From an uncultured Bacilli bacterium (GTDB lineage: Bacteria > Bacillota_I > Bacilli_A > RF39 > UBA660): a DNA stretch of 64,000 nt. A model generated the notes under the pieces. It had not been told where the DNA came from. It saw nothing but the letters and a program-made list of their open reading frames with translations, and made no database searches. Both the position numbers and the translations under genes were made by a program. Location: contig CAKOSZ010000002.1 of the NCBI GenBank assembly GCA_934119955.1, positions 115,942 through 179,941 on the forward strand, given 5' to 3'. This document shows positions 44,573 through 53,425 of this stretch, piece by piece (positions within the stretch are counted from its first letter, which is position 1; every line of letters starts with the position of its first letter).

Positions 44573-44842
44573 ATGGCTTTAACAAGAGATGCAAAACAAA
44601 AAATTGTTGAAAGTTTTAAAAGAGATGAACATGATACAGGTTCAGTTGAAGTACAAGTTGCTATTTTAACTAATGAAATTAATGCTTTAACAGAACATTT
44701 GAAAGTTCATATTCACGATCATCATTCAAGACGTGGGTTATTAAAGAAAGTAGGACAAAGAAAAAGTTTACTAAATTACCTAGCTAAGAAAGATGTAAAA
44801 AGATATCGTGAGTTAATTAGTAAATTAGGATTAAGAAAGTAG
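44573..44842 (+). CDS. rpsO: Small ribosomal subunit protein uS15
   Basis: 89 residues, exactly the family length. DTGSVEVQVAILTNEINALT (about 20-39), HIHDHHSRRGLLKKVGQRKSLLNYLAKKD and RYRELISKLGLR are the conserved 16S rRNA-binding blocks. It binds the central domain of 16S rRNA early in 30S assembly. It is followed by a terminator and then pnp, the common rpsO-pnp order. Confidence 0.97.
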   Translation: MALTRDAKQKIVESFKRDEHDTGSVEVQVAILTNEINALTEHLKVHIHDHHSRRGLLKKVGQRKSLLNYLAKKDVKRYRELISKLGLRK

Positions 44843-44870
44843 ACACTTATTTTTAGTGTCTTTATTTTTT
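44841..44870 (+). terminator. Terminator between rpsO and pnp
   Basis: AGACACT-TATTTTT-AGTGTCT followed by TTATTTTTT; it starts in the rpsO stop codon. Partial read-through into pnp is possible since no separate pnp promoter is obvious. Confidence 0.85.
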
Positions 44871-44887
44871 ATTAGATTGGAGTTAGA

Positions 44888-47017
44888 ATGAAGAAAGTAT
44901 TTGAAAAAGATTTTTACGGAAAGAAGATAGTAGTAGAGTTTGGTGAACTTGCTAAACAAGCAAATGGCGCAGTTTTAGTTCGTTTTAATGATACAGTTGT
45001 TTTATCAACAGTTTGTGTTTCTCAAACAGCAAATTTATTGTCTGATTTTTTCCCACTTATGGTAGTATATCAAGAAAAATTATATTCAGTTGGAAAAATT
45101 CCTGGGGGATTTATTAAAAGAGAAGGAAGACCAACAGAGGCTGCAACTCTTGCTGCTAGAATGATTGATAGACCAATGCGTCCTTTATTTCCAGAAGATT
45201 TTAGAAATGAAGTACAAATAGTTGATACAGTTTTATCAGTTGATCCTGATTCACCACCTGAAATGCCTGCTATGTTTGGTTCAAGTTTAGCAACTTGTAT
45301 ATCACAAGTTCCTTTTGATGGACCAATTGCCGGAGTTAAAGTAGGTCGTGTTAATGGAGAATTTATTATTAATCCAACTGTAAGTGAAGCAGAATTGTCT
45401 GACATTGATTTAACAGTTGCTGGAACAATGGATGCAATTAACATGGTTGAGTGCGGAGCTAAGGAAGTATCTGAAAGTGATATGCTAGATGCTTTAATGT
45501 TTGGTCACCAAGCAATTAAAAAATTATGTAGTTTTGAAAATGAAATTATTAAAGAAATCGGTTTAGAAAAAATGGATTATCCAAAACTAGTAATTGAAGA
45601 TGAATTAAGATGTGAAGTAGATAATTTAATTAGAAAAGACCTAGATAAGGCTCTTCGTATTAAAGATAAATTAGAAAAATATGCAGCAATTGATGAAATA
45701 AAAGATAATTTAGTTTTAAAATATGAAGAAGAAAATAAAGAATTAGAAAATGATTTATTAAATGAATTAAAAGTAAAAGTAATTCGTATATTTGAAAGTA
45801 TTGAATATGAATTATTTAGAAACATTACAGTTTTAGAGCGTACTAGATCAGATGGACGTATGATGGATGAAATTAGGCCACTTTCAACTGATATTGATTT
45901 ATTACCTAGAACTCATGGTAGTGCTTTATTTACAAGAGGTCAAACTCAAAGTTTATCAGTTACAACTCTTGGAGCCTTAGGAGAACATCAAATTTTAGAT
46001 GGACTTGATATTGAAACTGAAAAGAGATTTATGTTACATTATAATTTTCCAGCATTCTCAGTGGGAGAAACTGGTCGATATGGTTCTCCTGGAAGACGTG
46101 AAATAGGTCATGGTGCCTTAGGTGAAAGAGCCTTAGCCCAAGTTATACCAAGTGAAGAAGTATTTCCGTATACAATTAGAGTAGTTTCTGAAATACTTGA
46201 AAGTAACGGATCATCAAGTCAAGCCTCAATTTGTGCAGGTTGCATGAGTTTAATGGCAGCAGGTGTTCCAATAAAAGCCCCAGTTGCTGGAATTGCTATG
46301 GGTTTAATTACAGCAGGGGACGATTATACAATTTTAACAGATATTCAAGGTATGGAAGATCATTTAGGTGATATGGACTTTAAAGTTGCTGGAACAAGAG
46401 ATGGAATATGTGCTCTTCAAATGGATATTAAAATAAAAGGAGTTACTAAGGAAATTCTTCAAAATGCACTTGCCCAAGCCAAAAATGCCCGCATGCAAAT
46501 CCTTGATGTAATGGCAAAGCAAATTGAAAAACCAAGAGAAGAAGTTTCTAAATATGCTCCTAAAACTGTTACTTTCATGATTAATCCAAACAAGATTAAA
46601 GATGTAATAGGTAAAGGTGGAGAGATGATTACTAAAATTATTCTTGAAGCAAGTAATGTTACAAGTGTAACCGATATGAATGCTGTTAAAGTTGATCTTG
46701 AAGATGATGGTAGAGTTATAATTTATCATACAGATAAAGAAATAATTGAAAAAACTAAGAAAATGATTGAAGAAATAGTAAGAGAACCAGAAGTAGGAAA
46801 AATTTACAATGCCAAGGTTGTTAAAATAGAAGAATTTGGTTGTTTTGTTCAAATTTGGCCAGGATGTGAAGGTTTAGTTCATATATCAAGTCTTGCCAAA
46901 GAACATGTTAAAAAGACTGAGGATGTTGTAAAACTAGGTGATGAAATTATTGTAAAATGCCTAGGATATGATAAAAAGGGAAGATTAAACTTTTCAAGAA
47001 AAGATGCCTTAAATTAA
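44888..47017 (+). CDS. pnp: Polyribonucleotide nucleotidyltransferase
   Basis: Phosphorolytic 3'-5' exoribonuclease of the RNA degradosome; 709 residues, normal. Two RNase PH cores (about 1-210 and 310-545) with GGFIKREGRPTEAATLAARM and GRREIGHGALGERAL, a helical linker between, then KH (about 550-610, NPNKIKDVIGKGGEMITKI) and S1 (about 620-690, KIYNAKVVKIEEFGCFVQIW). TTGGAG precedes ATG 44888. It is followed 12 bp later by tRNA-Thr with no terminator between, so the tRNA may be processed from the pnp transcript. Confidence 0.97.
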   Translation: MKKVFEKDFYGKKIVVEFGELAKQANGAVLVRFNDTVVLSTVCVSQTANLLSDFFPLMVVYQEKLYSVGKIPGGFIKREGRPTEAATLAARMIDRPMRPLFPEDFRNEVQIVDTVLSVDPDSPPEMPAMFGSSLATCISQVPFDGPIAGVKVGRVNGEFIINPTVSEAELSDIDLTVAGTMDAINMVECGAKEVSESDMLDALMFGHQAIKKLCSFENEIIKEIGLEKMDYPKLVIEDELRCEVDNLIRKDLDKALRIKDKLEKYAAIDEIKDNLVLKYEEENKELENDLLNELKVKVIRIFESIEYELFRNITVLERTRSDGRMMDEIRPLSTDIDLLPRTHGSALFTRGQTQSLSVTTLGALGEHQILDGLDIETEKRFMLHYNFPAFSVGETGRYGSPGRREIGHGALGERALAQVIPSEEVFPYTIRVVSEILESNGSSSQASICAGCMSLMAAGVPIKAPVAGIAMGLITAGDDYTILTDIQGMEDHLGDMDFKVAGTRDGICALQMDIKIKGVTKEILQNALAQAKNARMQILDVMAKQIEKPREEVSKYAPKTVTFMINPNKIKDVIGKGGEMITKIILEASNVTSVTDMNAVKVDLEDDGRVIIYHTDKEIIEKTKKMIEEIVREPEVGKIYNAKVVKIEEFGCFVQIWPGCEGLVHISSLAKEHVKKTEDVVKLGDEIIVKCLGYDKKGRLNFSRKDALN

Positions 47018-47029
47018 TCTTTTCTTCTT

Positions 47030-47105
47030 GCTAAAATAGCTCAGTTGGTAGAGCAATCCTCTCGTAAGGGATAGGTCGCAGGTTCAAGTCCTGTTTTTAG
47101 CACCA
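47030..47105 (+). tRNA. tRNA-Thr (anticodon CGT)
   Basis: 76 nt with encoded CCA. Acceptor GCTAAAA/TTTTAGC is fully paired; D-arm AGCTCAGTTGGTAGAGC; anticodon stem ATCCT/GGGAT around CTCGTAA with anticodon CGT (reads ACG); T-arm GCAGG TTCAAGT CCTGT. Confidence 0.97.
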
Positions 47106-47118
47106 TTAATAAATTATT

Positions 47119-47142
47119 CGAACTTATCTAAGTTCGTTTTTT
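47119..47142 (+). terminator. Terminator of pnp/tRNA-Thr
   Basis: CGAACTT-ATCT-AAGTTCG followed by T6. Confidence 0.9.
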
Positions 47143-47165
47143 ATTAATTAATAAAAAAAGTTTGT

Positions 47166-47195
47166 AAAGTTATTCCAGTACACTGGAATAACTTT
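47166..47195. repeat. 14-bp perfect inverted repeat, AAAGTTATTCCAGT
   Basis: AAAGTTATTCCAGT (47166-47179) and its exact reverse complement (47182-47195) are separated by only AC. It lies 23 bp after a good terminator, so a second terminator seems unnecessary; an operator or dimeric protein-binding site is equally possible. The rest of 47196-47346 holds no gene that I can support. Confidence 0.75.
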
Positions 47196-47346
47196 TATAT
47201 ATAACATATTAAAAAATATTAACATGATTAGTATTAGAAAAAATTATAAAGTAAACATAATGATTGTTTATTACTATTTTTTTATAAAGATTTATAGTTG
47301 CTAAACTTTAAAGTACATGATATTATTTATACAGTGGGGGAGTAAT

Positions 47347-48168
47347 ATGACAATTGAAGAAGCCAGGAATTTTTACATACATGATAATAAATTATATGAA
47401 TTAAATACTAATCAAGATTTTTTAAATTATTTAGATACTATTACTAAATTAGGATACAATGATTTAGAACTTGTTGAGTTACAAGAGTTGATTAATTATA
47501 TAGTTAATTGGTATGAAATCAAATATCCAGATAAAGAACTTGCTTATTATAATGGAATAAAAGATTCTAGTTTTTTAGGTATTAAAAGTATATCTAAGGT
47601 AATGAATATTAAACAATTATTATATAGATTAACACCAAGACAAGTAGGATTAATTGAAGGTAAATACTATGCAAATGGATCTTACCAAATAAAAGAACAT
47701 AATAATATTTATAAAACTATAACAGTTATAATTTTAAATAAATTAAAACAAGATAATAATTATTTAGACAATTTACCTCTTTTACTTAAAATAAATTCTA
47801 AAACCGGAGAAGTTTTAGAAATGGGTGAATTAGAAGAATATCTAAGTACTAAAAAATTAAATTTAGAACAATTATATCTTATTTTAAAAAATAGATTTAA
47901 TAATATCTATGACTTATCTAATTTAGAAAAATGTCTAAATAATCATGGATCAAGAAAAGAACTTCGAGATAAAATATTAGAGTTCACTTCACTTAAACTG
48001 TTGTATTCTAGAAATACTATTCCTGAATATGGTTATATAAGAGCCAAAAGATTTATAGAAGAATTTAATAAAAAATTAAATCTTATTTTATCAGTAGAAG
48101 AAATAGATAAATTAATAAATAGTAATTATAAAATAAAAGTTAAAGTAAAAAATAAAGGTGAATTATGA
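47347..48168 (+). CDS. Hypothetical protein
   Basis: Not recognised. 273 residues, soluble and mostly helical. EARNFYIHDNKLYELNTNQD and WYEIKYPDKELAYYNGIKDS near the N-terminus, then KQLLYRLTPRQVGLIEGKYY (about 89-108), are its most structured-looking blocks. The C-terminal third is Lys/Asn rich. GGGGGAG precedes ATG 47347; the upstream in-frame ATG at 47317 lacks one. Its stop overlaps the DUF1697 gene start by 4 bp (ATGA), so they form one transcript. Confidence 0.7.
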   Translation: MTIEEARNFYIHDNKLYELNTNQDFLNYLDTITKLGYNDLELVELQELINYIVNWYEIKYPDKELAYYNGIKDSSFLGIKSISKVMNIKQLLYRLTPRQVGLIEGKYYANGSYQIKEHNNIYKTITVIILNKLKQDNNYLDNLPLLLKINSKTGEVLEMGELEEYLSTKKLNLEQLYLILKNRFNNIYDLSNLEKCLNNHGSRKELRDKILEFTSLKLLYSRNTIPEYGYIRAKRFIEEFNKKLNLILSVEEIDKLINSNYKIKVKVKNKGEL

Positions 48169-48700
48169 AATATATAGTTTTATTAAGAGGAATAAATATA
48201 AGTGGTAAAAACAAAATAGAAATGTCTAGATTAAAAGAAGAATTATTAAAAATAGATACTTTTAATGTTAAAACTTATTTAAATAGTGGTAATATTATTT
48301 TAGATAGTAATAACAAGAAAGATTTTTTAGAAAGTTCTATAACTAAAATGATTAAAGAAAAGTTTAAGTTAGATATACCAGTTTTTATTTTAACAGCAAA
48401 TGAATTAGATAAAATAATGAAAAACGTTCCAACTTATTTTTGAATAAAAGTGAAAAAATATATTATAATATAATTTTTCTTAAAAATATTACTTATAAAG
48501 AAATGTTAAAAGAAATTGGAAAACCTAGTGAATATGATAAAGTTATTAGTTATAAAAATGTTATTTATTGGTCATTTGATTTAAATAATTATCGAAAAAG
48601 TAATTGGTGGGTTAAAACTGCTAGTTGTTATGTTAAAGATTATATTACAATTAGAACTTTTAATACTATTAAAAAAATATATTTAGAATCTTTATTATAA
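48165..48700 (+). pseudogene. DUF1697 family gene with an apparent -1 frameshift
   Basis: Two overlapping frames together spell one DUF1697 protein (about 178 residues; the family is about 175-180). The first (48165-48443) gives the N-terminal half with YIVLLRGINISGKNKIEM, the hallmark start, and ends PTYF-stop. The second, in the -1 frame from 48440, continues NKSEKIYYNIIFL and ends with KTASCYVKDYITIRTFNTIK, matching the family C-terminal NR-T-RN-T-K block. The break is at T5 followed by G (48436-48441). One extra T would restore the frame. True mutation, assembly error and -1 slippage are all possible. Confidence 0.8.
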
Positions 48701-48739
48701 TCTTAAAAATATGTGTTAAAATATATATGGAGGTATTAA

Positions 48740-49618
48740 ATGAAATCAGTTGTTTATTTTACTAAAATAATAGAACCAAGCAGTTTAATAAAACTTTATA
48801 AAAAATTAAATGTTAATTTAACAGGTAATATTGCTATAAAGGTTCATAGTGGGGAAGAAGGTAATCAAAATTATATAAAACCAGAGTTTTATCAAGATTT
48901 AGTTAATTATTTAGATGGAGTAGTAGTTGAATGTAATACGGCTTATAAGGGAGAAAGAAATGAAACTAGTAAACATTTAAAATTATTAGAAAGACATGGT
49001 TTTAATATTTTTAAAACAGATATATTAGATAGTATAGGTGATTTAGAATTAGAAATTCCAAATGGTTTGGTTATTAAAAAGAATTATGTTGGTAAAAATA
49101 TAGAAAAATATAATTCATGTTTAGTTTTATCTCATTTTAAAGGTCATCCTATGGGAGGATATGGGGGAGCTTTGAAACAACTTTCAATTGGATTTGCTTC
49201 TTCAAATGGAAAAAGTTATATTCACTCAGCCGGTAAGGTTAAAAGTCAAGATGTGTTATGGGATAATATTGCCAGTCAAGATAAGTTTTTAGAAAGTATG
49301 GCAGATGCTGCTAGTTCAATTATTAATTATTTTAAAGATAATATTATATATATTAATATTATGAAAAATATTTCCGTTGATTGTGATTGTTGTAGTGTTG
49401 CCGAAGATCCTTGTATACCTGATATTGGAATACTTGCATCAACCGATCCAGTTGCTCTTGATAAGGCTTGTCTTGATTTAGTTTATAATTCTAAATTTAT
49501 GGGAAAAGATCATTTTATTGAAAGAGTTGAATCAAGACATGGTAAACATATTTTAGAGTCAGCATCTAAACTTAATTTAGGTAATTTAGAATACGAATTA
49601 GTTGACATTGATAATTAA
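48740..49618 (+). CDS. DUF362 domain protein
   Basis: 292 residues of the DUF362 family, in which an iron-sulfur-associated fold is common. AIKVHSGEEGNQNYIKPEFY (about 33-52), CLVLSHFKGHPMGGYGGALK (about 127-146), then DCDCCSVAEDPCIPDIGILA (about 214-233) and STDPVALDKACLDLV are the family landmarks. The DCDCC...C cluster could bind a metal or Fe-S centre. No separate ferredoxin domain is attached, unlike longer relatives. Reaction unknown. GGAGGT precedes the ATG. Confidence 0.9.
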   Translation: MKSVVYFTKIIEPSSLIKLYKKLNVNLTGNIAIKVHSGEEGNQNYIKPEFYQDLVNYLDGVVVECNTAYKGERNETSKHLKLLERHGFNIFKTDILDSIGDLELEIPNGLVIKKNYVGKNIEKYNSCLVLSHFKGHPMGGYGGALKQLSIGFASSNGKSYIHSAGKVKSQDVLWDNIASQDKFLESMADAASSIINYFKDNIIYINIMKNISVDCDCCSVAEDPCIPDIGILASTDPVALDKACLDLVYNSKFMGKDHFIERVESRHGKHILESASKLNLGNLEYELVDIDN

Positions 49619-49683
49619 TTAAAATTATTAGAAATTCTAGTAATTTTTTTTCATATTTAGTTCATACTATAAGTGGTGATAAA

Positions 49684-50115
49684 ATGAAAGATAATATAAA
49701 TAGTTTAGATGAATTAAATAAAGGAGCATGTATGGGGATGGATGCAATTTTATACATCCTTGATAAAGTAGAAGATGAAAAGTTTAAAAAATATTTAGAA
49801 GATGATTATCATAAATATAAAACTATTCAAGAAAAAATTAGTAAAATATATCCAAAATATAATGATAAAAAAGAACCTCATAAAACAAGTGGTCTAACTA
49901 AGGCTATGACTTTTTATGGAATAGAAATGAAAACTTTAACTGATAAATCTGATTCTAAAATTGCTGAATTACTTTTAAAAGGAACTAATATGGGAATAAT
50001 AGAAGGAAGAAAAATGTTAAACCATAAAGAAATAAGTGAAGAGGTTCATGATTTAATTCAAAAGTTTGTAACTATGCAAGAAAACAGTGTTGAAACTTTA
50101 AAAAAATACTTATAA
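49684..50115 (+). CDS. Hypothetical four-helix protein, ferritin-like pattern
   Basis: 143 residues, all-helical: LDELNKGACMGMDAILYILD, then EDEKFKKYLEDDYHKYKTIQ, HKTSGLTKAMTFYGIEMKTL and the last helix VHDLIQKFVTMQENSVETLK. The length and spacing suggest a four-helix bundle such as DUF2383/ferritin-like proteins, but the paired E-x-x-H metal ligands are not convincingly present. GGTGATAAA precedes the ATG. Confidence is mainly that it is a real gene. Confidence 0.65.
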   Translation: MKDNINSLDELNKGACMGMDAILYILDKVEDEKFKKYLEDDYHKYKTIQEKISKIYPKYNDKKEPHKTSGLTKAMTFYGIEMKTLTDKSDSKIAELLLKGTNMGIIEGRKMLNHKEISEEVHDLIQKFVTMQENSVETLKKYL

Positions 50116-50292
50116 AAAGAAAAATAAGAAATTAATTTGTAAAAAAATTTTTTTCTTTTTTTTTAGAAAAATTTCTTGGTAAAACGTCTTTTTTTATCCT
50201 TAAAAATTAAGCAAATTATTATATTTAGTTAAATAAAAATTTAAAATAATAAATTTAATTAAAAATGTCTATAAAATGTAAATTTACAAAAC

Positions 50293-50321
50293 TTGACATA
50301 TTTTATTTCTTGTTATATGAT
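50293..50321 (+). promoter_or_regulatory. Promoter of the thioester/Cna-B adhesin
   Basis: TTGACA (50293-50298) and TATGAT (50316-50321), 17 bp apart. The preceding 50116-50290 is AT-rich with A-run/T-run pairing potential near 50120-50162 (possible terminator) and no gene. Confidence 0.75.
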
Positions 50322-50353
50322 GGCTTTATCTTATTCATGAACGGGGGGAAAAT

Positions 50354-52072
50354 ATGAAAAAGATTATTTATATTTTATTAATAATGTTGGTTTTATTAAC
50401 AATTAAAGTAGAAGCAAGTACAAAGCATTTAGAAATAGAATATCAAGATGGAATTTATTACACAAGAAGAATAGATGGTAAATACTCATCTTACTTATTT
50501 CCAAAATATTTACTAGGAGGAGAAGTTGTTTATTGTATTGAACCGGGATATGAAATTTATAATTATGATTATACAGAAGATAGTTGGGATAATATTAATT
50601 TAGAAAATGAAAAGAAAAAAATGTTATCTTTAATAGGTTATTATGGTTATGAATATAAAAATCATGATGATATTAGATATTTACTTGCAACTCAGGAGTT
50701 AATTTGGGAAACTTTAAATGTTAAACAAATAGAATTTTATACTAAACGATATGGTTATGGAGATAAAATAAATGTAGAAGATTATAAAAATGAAATTATA
50801 AATCTTATTAATAAACATGATTTAAAACCTAATCTAGATACATCTCTTAAATTATACTTAAACAAAGAAGTTGTTCTTGAAGATAGCAATAAAGTTTTAG
50901 ATGAATTTGAAGTAATTAATAATAAAGATGTTGTAATAAAAAATAATAAATTAATAATAAAACCAACTAATGACTTAAAAGAAATTATTTTAAGAAAGAA
51001 AAGATATGATAATAAGAAAAATATCATGTATTCATCTCTTGATAACAAAAGTCAAAAGTTGGCTAAACTTAGATATATGAATGATGTTGAATTAAAAATC
51101 AAAGTAGAAGTATTAAGCGGTGAATTTAGTTTAGAAAAACTTGATTATGATTCTAAATCAAATAAAGTAATAACTAATACTAGTTTAGCAAATGCTAAAT
51201 ATGGAATATATGATATAAACAAGAATTTAATTAAAATAATTACAACAGATGAATTTGGTAAATGTTATTTAAATAACTTAGAAATTGGTACTTATTTATT
51301 AAAAGAACTTGAAGCAAGTTTTGGTTATGAATTAGATCCTACTATATATAAATTTGTTATTGATGAGAATAATTTAAAAGTAAATTTAAAGGTCTATGAA
51401 AAATTAATTAAAAAACAAGTAAAAGTAGAAAAAATTGATTCTTCAACAAATACTAAAATTAATATTAAAGGAATTAAATTTAAAATTAAAGATTTAACAA
51501 GAAATATTTATTTAGATAAAATATATGTAACAAATGAACTAGGAGAATTTGAAACTGAACTTCTTCCTTTGGGAGAATATGAGTTGATTGAGTTAGATCA
51601 AATGATACCTGGTTATAGAGTTAATCCAAAACCTTTAAAATTTGAAATAAAAGATAAAAATTTAAATTTAAGGTTTTCTAATGAAAAAATAACGGGATAT
51701 TTAAAAATAATAAAAGTTAACAAAGTAACAAGTATTCCTTTAAAAGGAGTTAAATTTATAATTTATAATTTAGATGATGAGTTAATTACAGAAGTTATTA
51801 CTAATGATAACGGAATAATTGAAGTGCCACTTTTATATGGATCTTACTATTTAATTGAAAAAGAAACCTTAGATGGATATGTACTTGATAATAATAAATA
51901 TTACTTTGAGATAGATAAGGATTTAGAAACCAAGGAAATAGTTCTTACAAATGAAATGATTGAGGTACCACGTACTAGTCTTGATAGAAGTAATATTTTA
52001 AAATTTATAAGTATAATAATTTTCTTTTTAGGTTCATCTTTAATTTTTAGATATTATTTTAAACATATATAG
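50354..52072 (+). CDS. Cell-wall-anchored adhesin with thioester and Cna-B/SpaA domains
   Basis: 572 residues. Signal peptide (1-21); a thioester domain at about 25-165, where Cys61 (VVYCIEPG) and Gln114 (LATQELIW) are positioned to form the internal Cys-Gln thioester used by Gram-positive adhesins to bond covalently to host targets. Three Cna-B/SpaA-like domains follow (about 255-345, 350-445, 450-535), each ending in a YLL/YEL-x-E strand. The C-terminus VPRTS (538-542), a membrane helix and basic residues form a sortase-type signal; VPRTS differs from LPxTG. No sortase gene is in the window. GGGGGG precedes the ATG. Confidence 0.88.
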   Translation: MKKIIYILLIMLVLLTIKVEASTKHLEIEYQDGIYYTRRIDGKYSSYLFPKYLLGGEVVYCIEPGYEIYNYDYTEDSWDNINLENEKKKMLSLIGYYGYEYKNHDDIRYLLATQELIWETLNVKQIEFYTKRYGYGDKINVEDYKNEIINLINKHDLKPNLDTSLKLYLNKEVVLEDSNKVLDEFEVINNKDVVIKNNKLIIKPTNDLKEIILRKKRYDNKKNIMYSSLDNKSQKLAKLRYMNDVELKIKVEVLSGEFSLEKLDYDSKSNKVITNTSLANAKYGIYDINKNLIKIITTDEFGKCYLNNLEIGTYLLKELEASFGYELDPTIYKFVIDENNLKVNLKVYEKLIKKQVKVEKIDSSTNTKINIKGIKFKIKDLTRNIYLDKIYVTNELGEFETELLPLGEYELIELDQMIPGYRVNPKPLKFEIKDKNLNLRFSNEKITGYLKIIKVNKVTSIPLKGVKFIIYNLDDELITEVITNDNGIIEVPLLYGSYYLIEKETLDGYVLDNNKYYFEIDKDLETKEIVLTNEMIEVPRTSLDRSNILKFISIIIFFLGSSLIFRYYFKHI

Positions 52073-52096
52073 TTTAATAATTAAATATAATTTAGT

Positions 52097-52714
52097 ATGC
52101 AAGATTTAATTTTAAATATTATGAATTCATATGGCTATTTAGGAGTATTTTTTCTAATTGCTCTTGAAAATATATTTCCTCCTATTCCATCAGAGGTTAT
52201 CCTTTTATTTGGAGGATTTATGGTAACTTATACTAAGTTAAATATAATTACTATGATTATAGTATCAACACTTGCTTCTAGTGTTGGATCATTTGTTTTA
52301 TATTTAATAGGAAAATATATAAATATCAAGAAAATGGTAACAAGTAAATTTTTTAAACTAATGAAAATTAAAAATAAAGATATAGACTTAGCAATAAAAT
52401 GGTTTAATAATAAAGGAAGTCTTACAGTTTTATTTTGTAGATTTATTCCCTTAATTAGAAGTTTAATAAGTATTCCAGCCGGTATTTCTAAAATGCCTAT
52501 TATTAAATTTTTTACTTATACAACCATTGGCTCATTAATTTGGAATACAGTTTTAATTATCCTTGGTTATGTTTTAGGCGAAAATTATAAATCAGTTTTA
52601 AAAATACTTGATACTTATTCATATATTGTTATATTGGTTTTAGTTATAATTTTTATTGTCTTGGTCTATAAATTAATTAAAAAGCATAGAATAAAATATG
52701 AAAAAAATATATAA
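52097..52714 (+). CDS. DedA family membrane protein
   Basis: 205 residues with four to five membrane segments. ENIFPPIPSEVILLFGGF (about 24-41) and FCRFIPLIRSLISIPAG (about 115-131) are the two DedA/SNARE-associated motifs; recent work links these proteins to lipid-carrier (undecaprenyl phosphate) recycling. The -10 hexamer TATAAT (52086-52091) is only 5 nt before the ATG, and no Shine-Dalgarno is seen, so the message is probably leaderless. It overlaps the plsC-like gene by 17 bp. Confidence 0.9.
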   Translation: MQDLILNIMNSYGYLGVFFLIALENIFPPIPSEVILLFGGFMVTYTKLNIITMIIVSTLASSVGSFVLYLIGKYINIKKMVTSKFFKLMKIKNKDIDLAIKWFNNKGSLTVLFCRFIPLIRSLISIPAGISKMPIIKFFTYTTIGSLIWNTVLIILGYVLGENYKSVLKILDTYSYIVILVLVIIFIVLVYKLIKKHRIKYEKNI

Positions 52715-53270
52715 TTTATTAAGTAAAATTAATAGTAGTTTTATTGAATTAGCATTTAATCCAACAGTTATTTATGATGAAGAAATAAATGAAAAAGGAA
52801 AGATTATTTTAGCAGGAAATCATAAATCAAATTTTGATCCTTTGCTTTTACAATATGCTTTTAAAAGACCTATTCATTTTTTAGCCAAAGAAGAATTATT
52901 TAAAAATGTTTTAGCTCCTTTAATGAATTATATTGAAGCAGTTCCAGTTAAAAGAGATGGGAAAGATTTTGATTGTTTAAAGAAATCTATTTCCTATTTA
53001 GATAAAGAAGAAGTTCTTGGAATATTTCCAGAAGGAACATTTAATAGAAGTGATAATTTGATTTTACCGTTTAAATTAGGAACAATAATGATTGCTAAAC
53101 GTAGTAAGAGTAATATTATACCTTTTTCAATAACCGGAGATTATAAATTAATTAAAAATAATTTAAGAATAAACTTTGGTAAAGTTATTAAAACAAATGA
53201 AATGTCTTCTCAAAAAATTTTAGAAAAATTAGAAAATGATGTAAAGACTTTAATTTTAAAAAATAGATAA
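52698..53270 (+). CDS. plsC: 1-acyl-sn-glycerol-3-phosphate acyltransferase
   Basis: 190 residues of the PlsC/LPLAT family, converting lysophosphatidate to phosphatidate at the membrane. NHKSNFDPLLL has the catalytic H42-x4-D47; FLAKEELF, EAVPVKRDG and the FPEGTFNRS block (110-118) with E112 are the other signatures. Its start overlaps the end of the dedA-like gene, coupling two membrane-lipid functions. Short but complete. Confidence 0.9.
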   Translation: MKKIYNLLSKINSSFIELAFNPTVIYDEEINEKGKIILAGNHKSNFDPLLLQYAFKRPIHFLAKEELFKNVLAPLMNYIEAVPVKRDGKDFDCLKKSISYLDKEEVLGIFPEGTFNRSDNLILPFKLGTIMIAKRSKSNIIPFSITGDYKLIKNNLRINFGKVIKTNEMSSQKILEKLENDVKTLILKNR

Positions 53271-53273
53271 AAA

Positions 53274-53290
53274 TGCACAATGATTGTGCA
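53274..53290. repeat. Inverted repeat TGCACAAT-G-ATTGTGCA
   Basis: Perfect 8-bp arms around one base. The same TGCACAAT/ATTGTGCA sequence recurs in the hairpin at 53311-53348, between plsC and an HTH regulator gene, so one or both may be operator sites. Confidence 0.65.
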
Positions 53291-53310
53291 AAATAGGTGT
53301 AAAAAAGTAT

Positions 53311-53348
53311 AAAAATGCACAATATTTTGAAAATATTGTGCATTTTTT
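53311..53348 (+). terminator. Long perfect hairpin / terminator after plsC
   Basis: TGCACAATATTTT (53316-53328) pairs with AAAATATTGTGCA (53330-53342), flanked by A5 and T6, giving up to 18 pairs and a T-run. It can terminate on both strands. Confidence 0.85.
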
Positions 53349-53425
53349 CATTTTTTTATATGAATAAAAAAACAATACCAAAAAAATAAAATCATGATAT
53401 AATAATAAATGATTGAGGTGATCAT

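Noticed and set aside
45070..46852. Minus-strand frames within pnp
   Set aside because: Shadows of a clear full-length pnp.
48440..48443. TGA read as Trp (mycoplasma code) in the DUF1697 gene
   Set aside because: Reading through the TGA in frame meets another stop within ten or so codons and gives no family match; the match continues in the -1 frame. TGA also ends rel and other genes normally.
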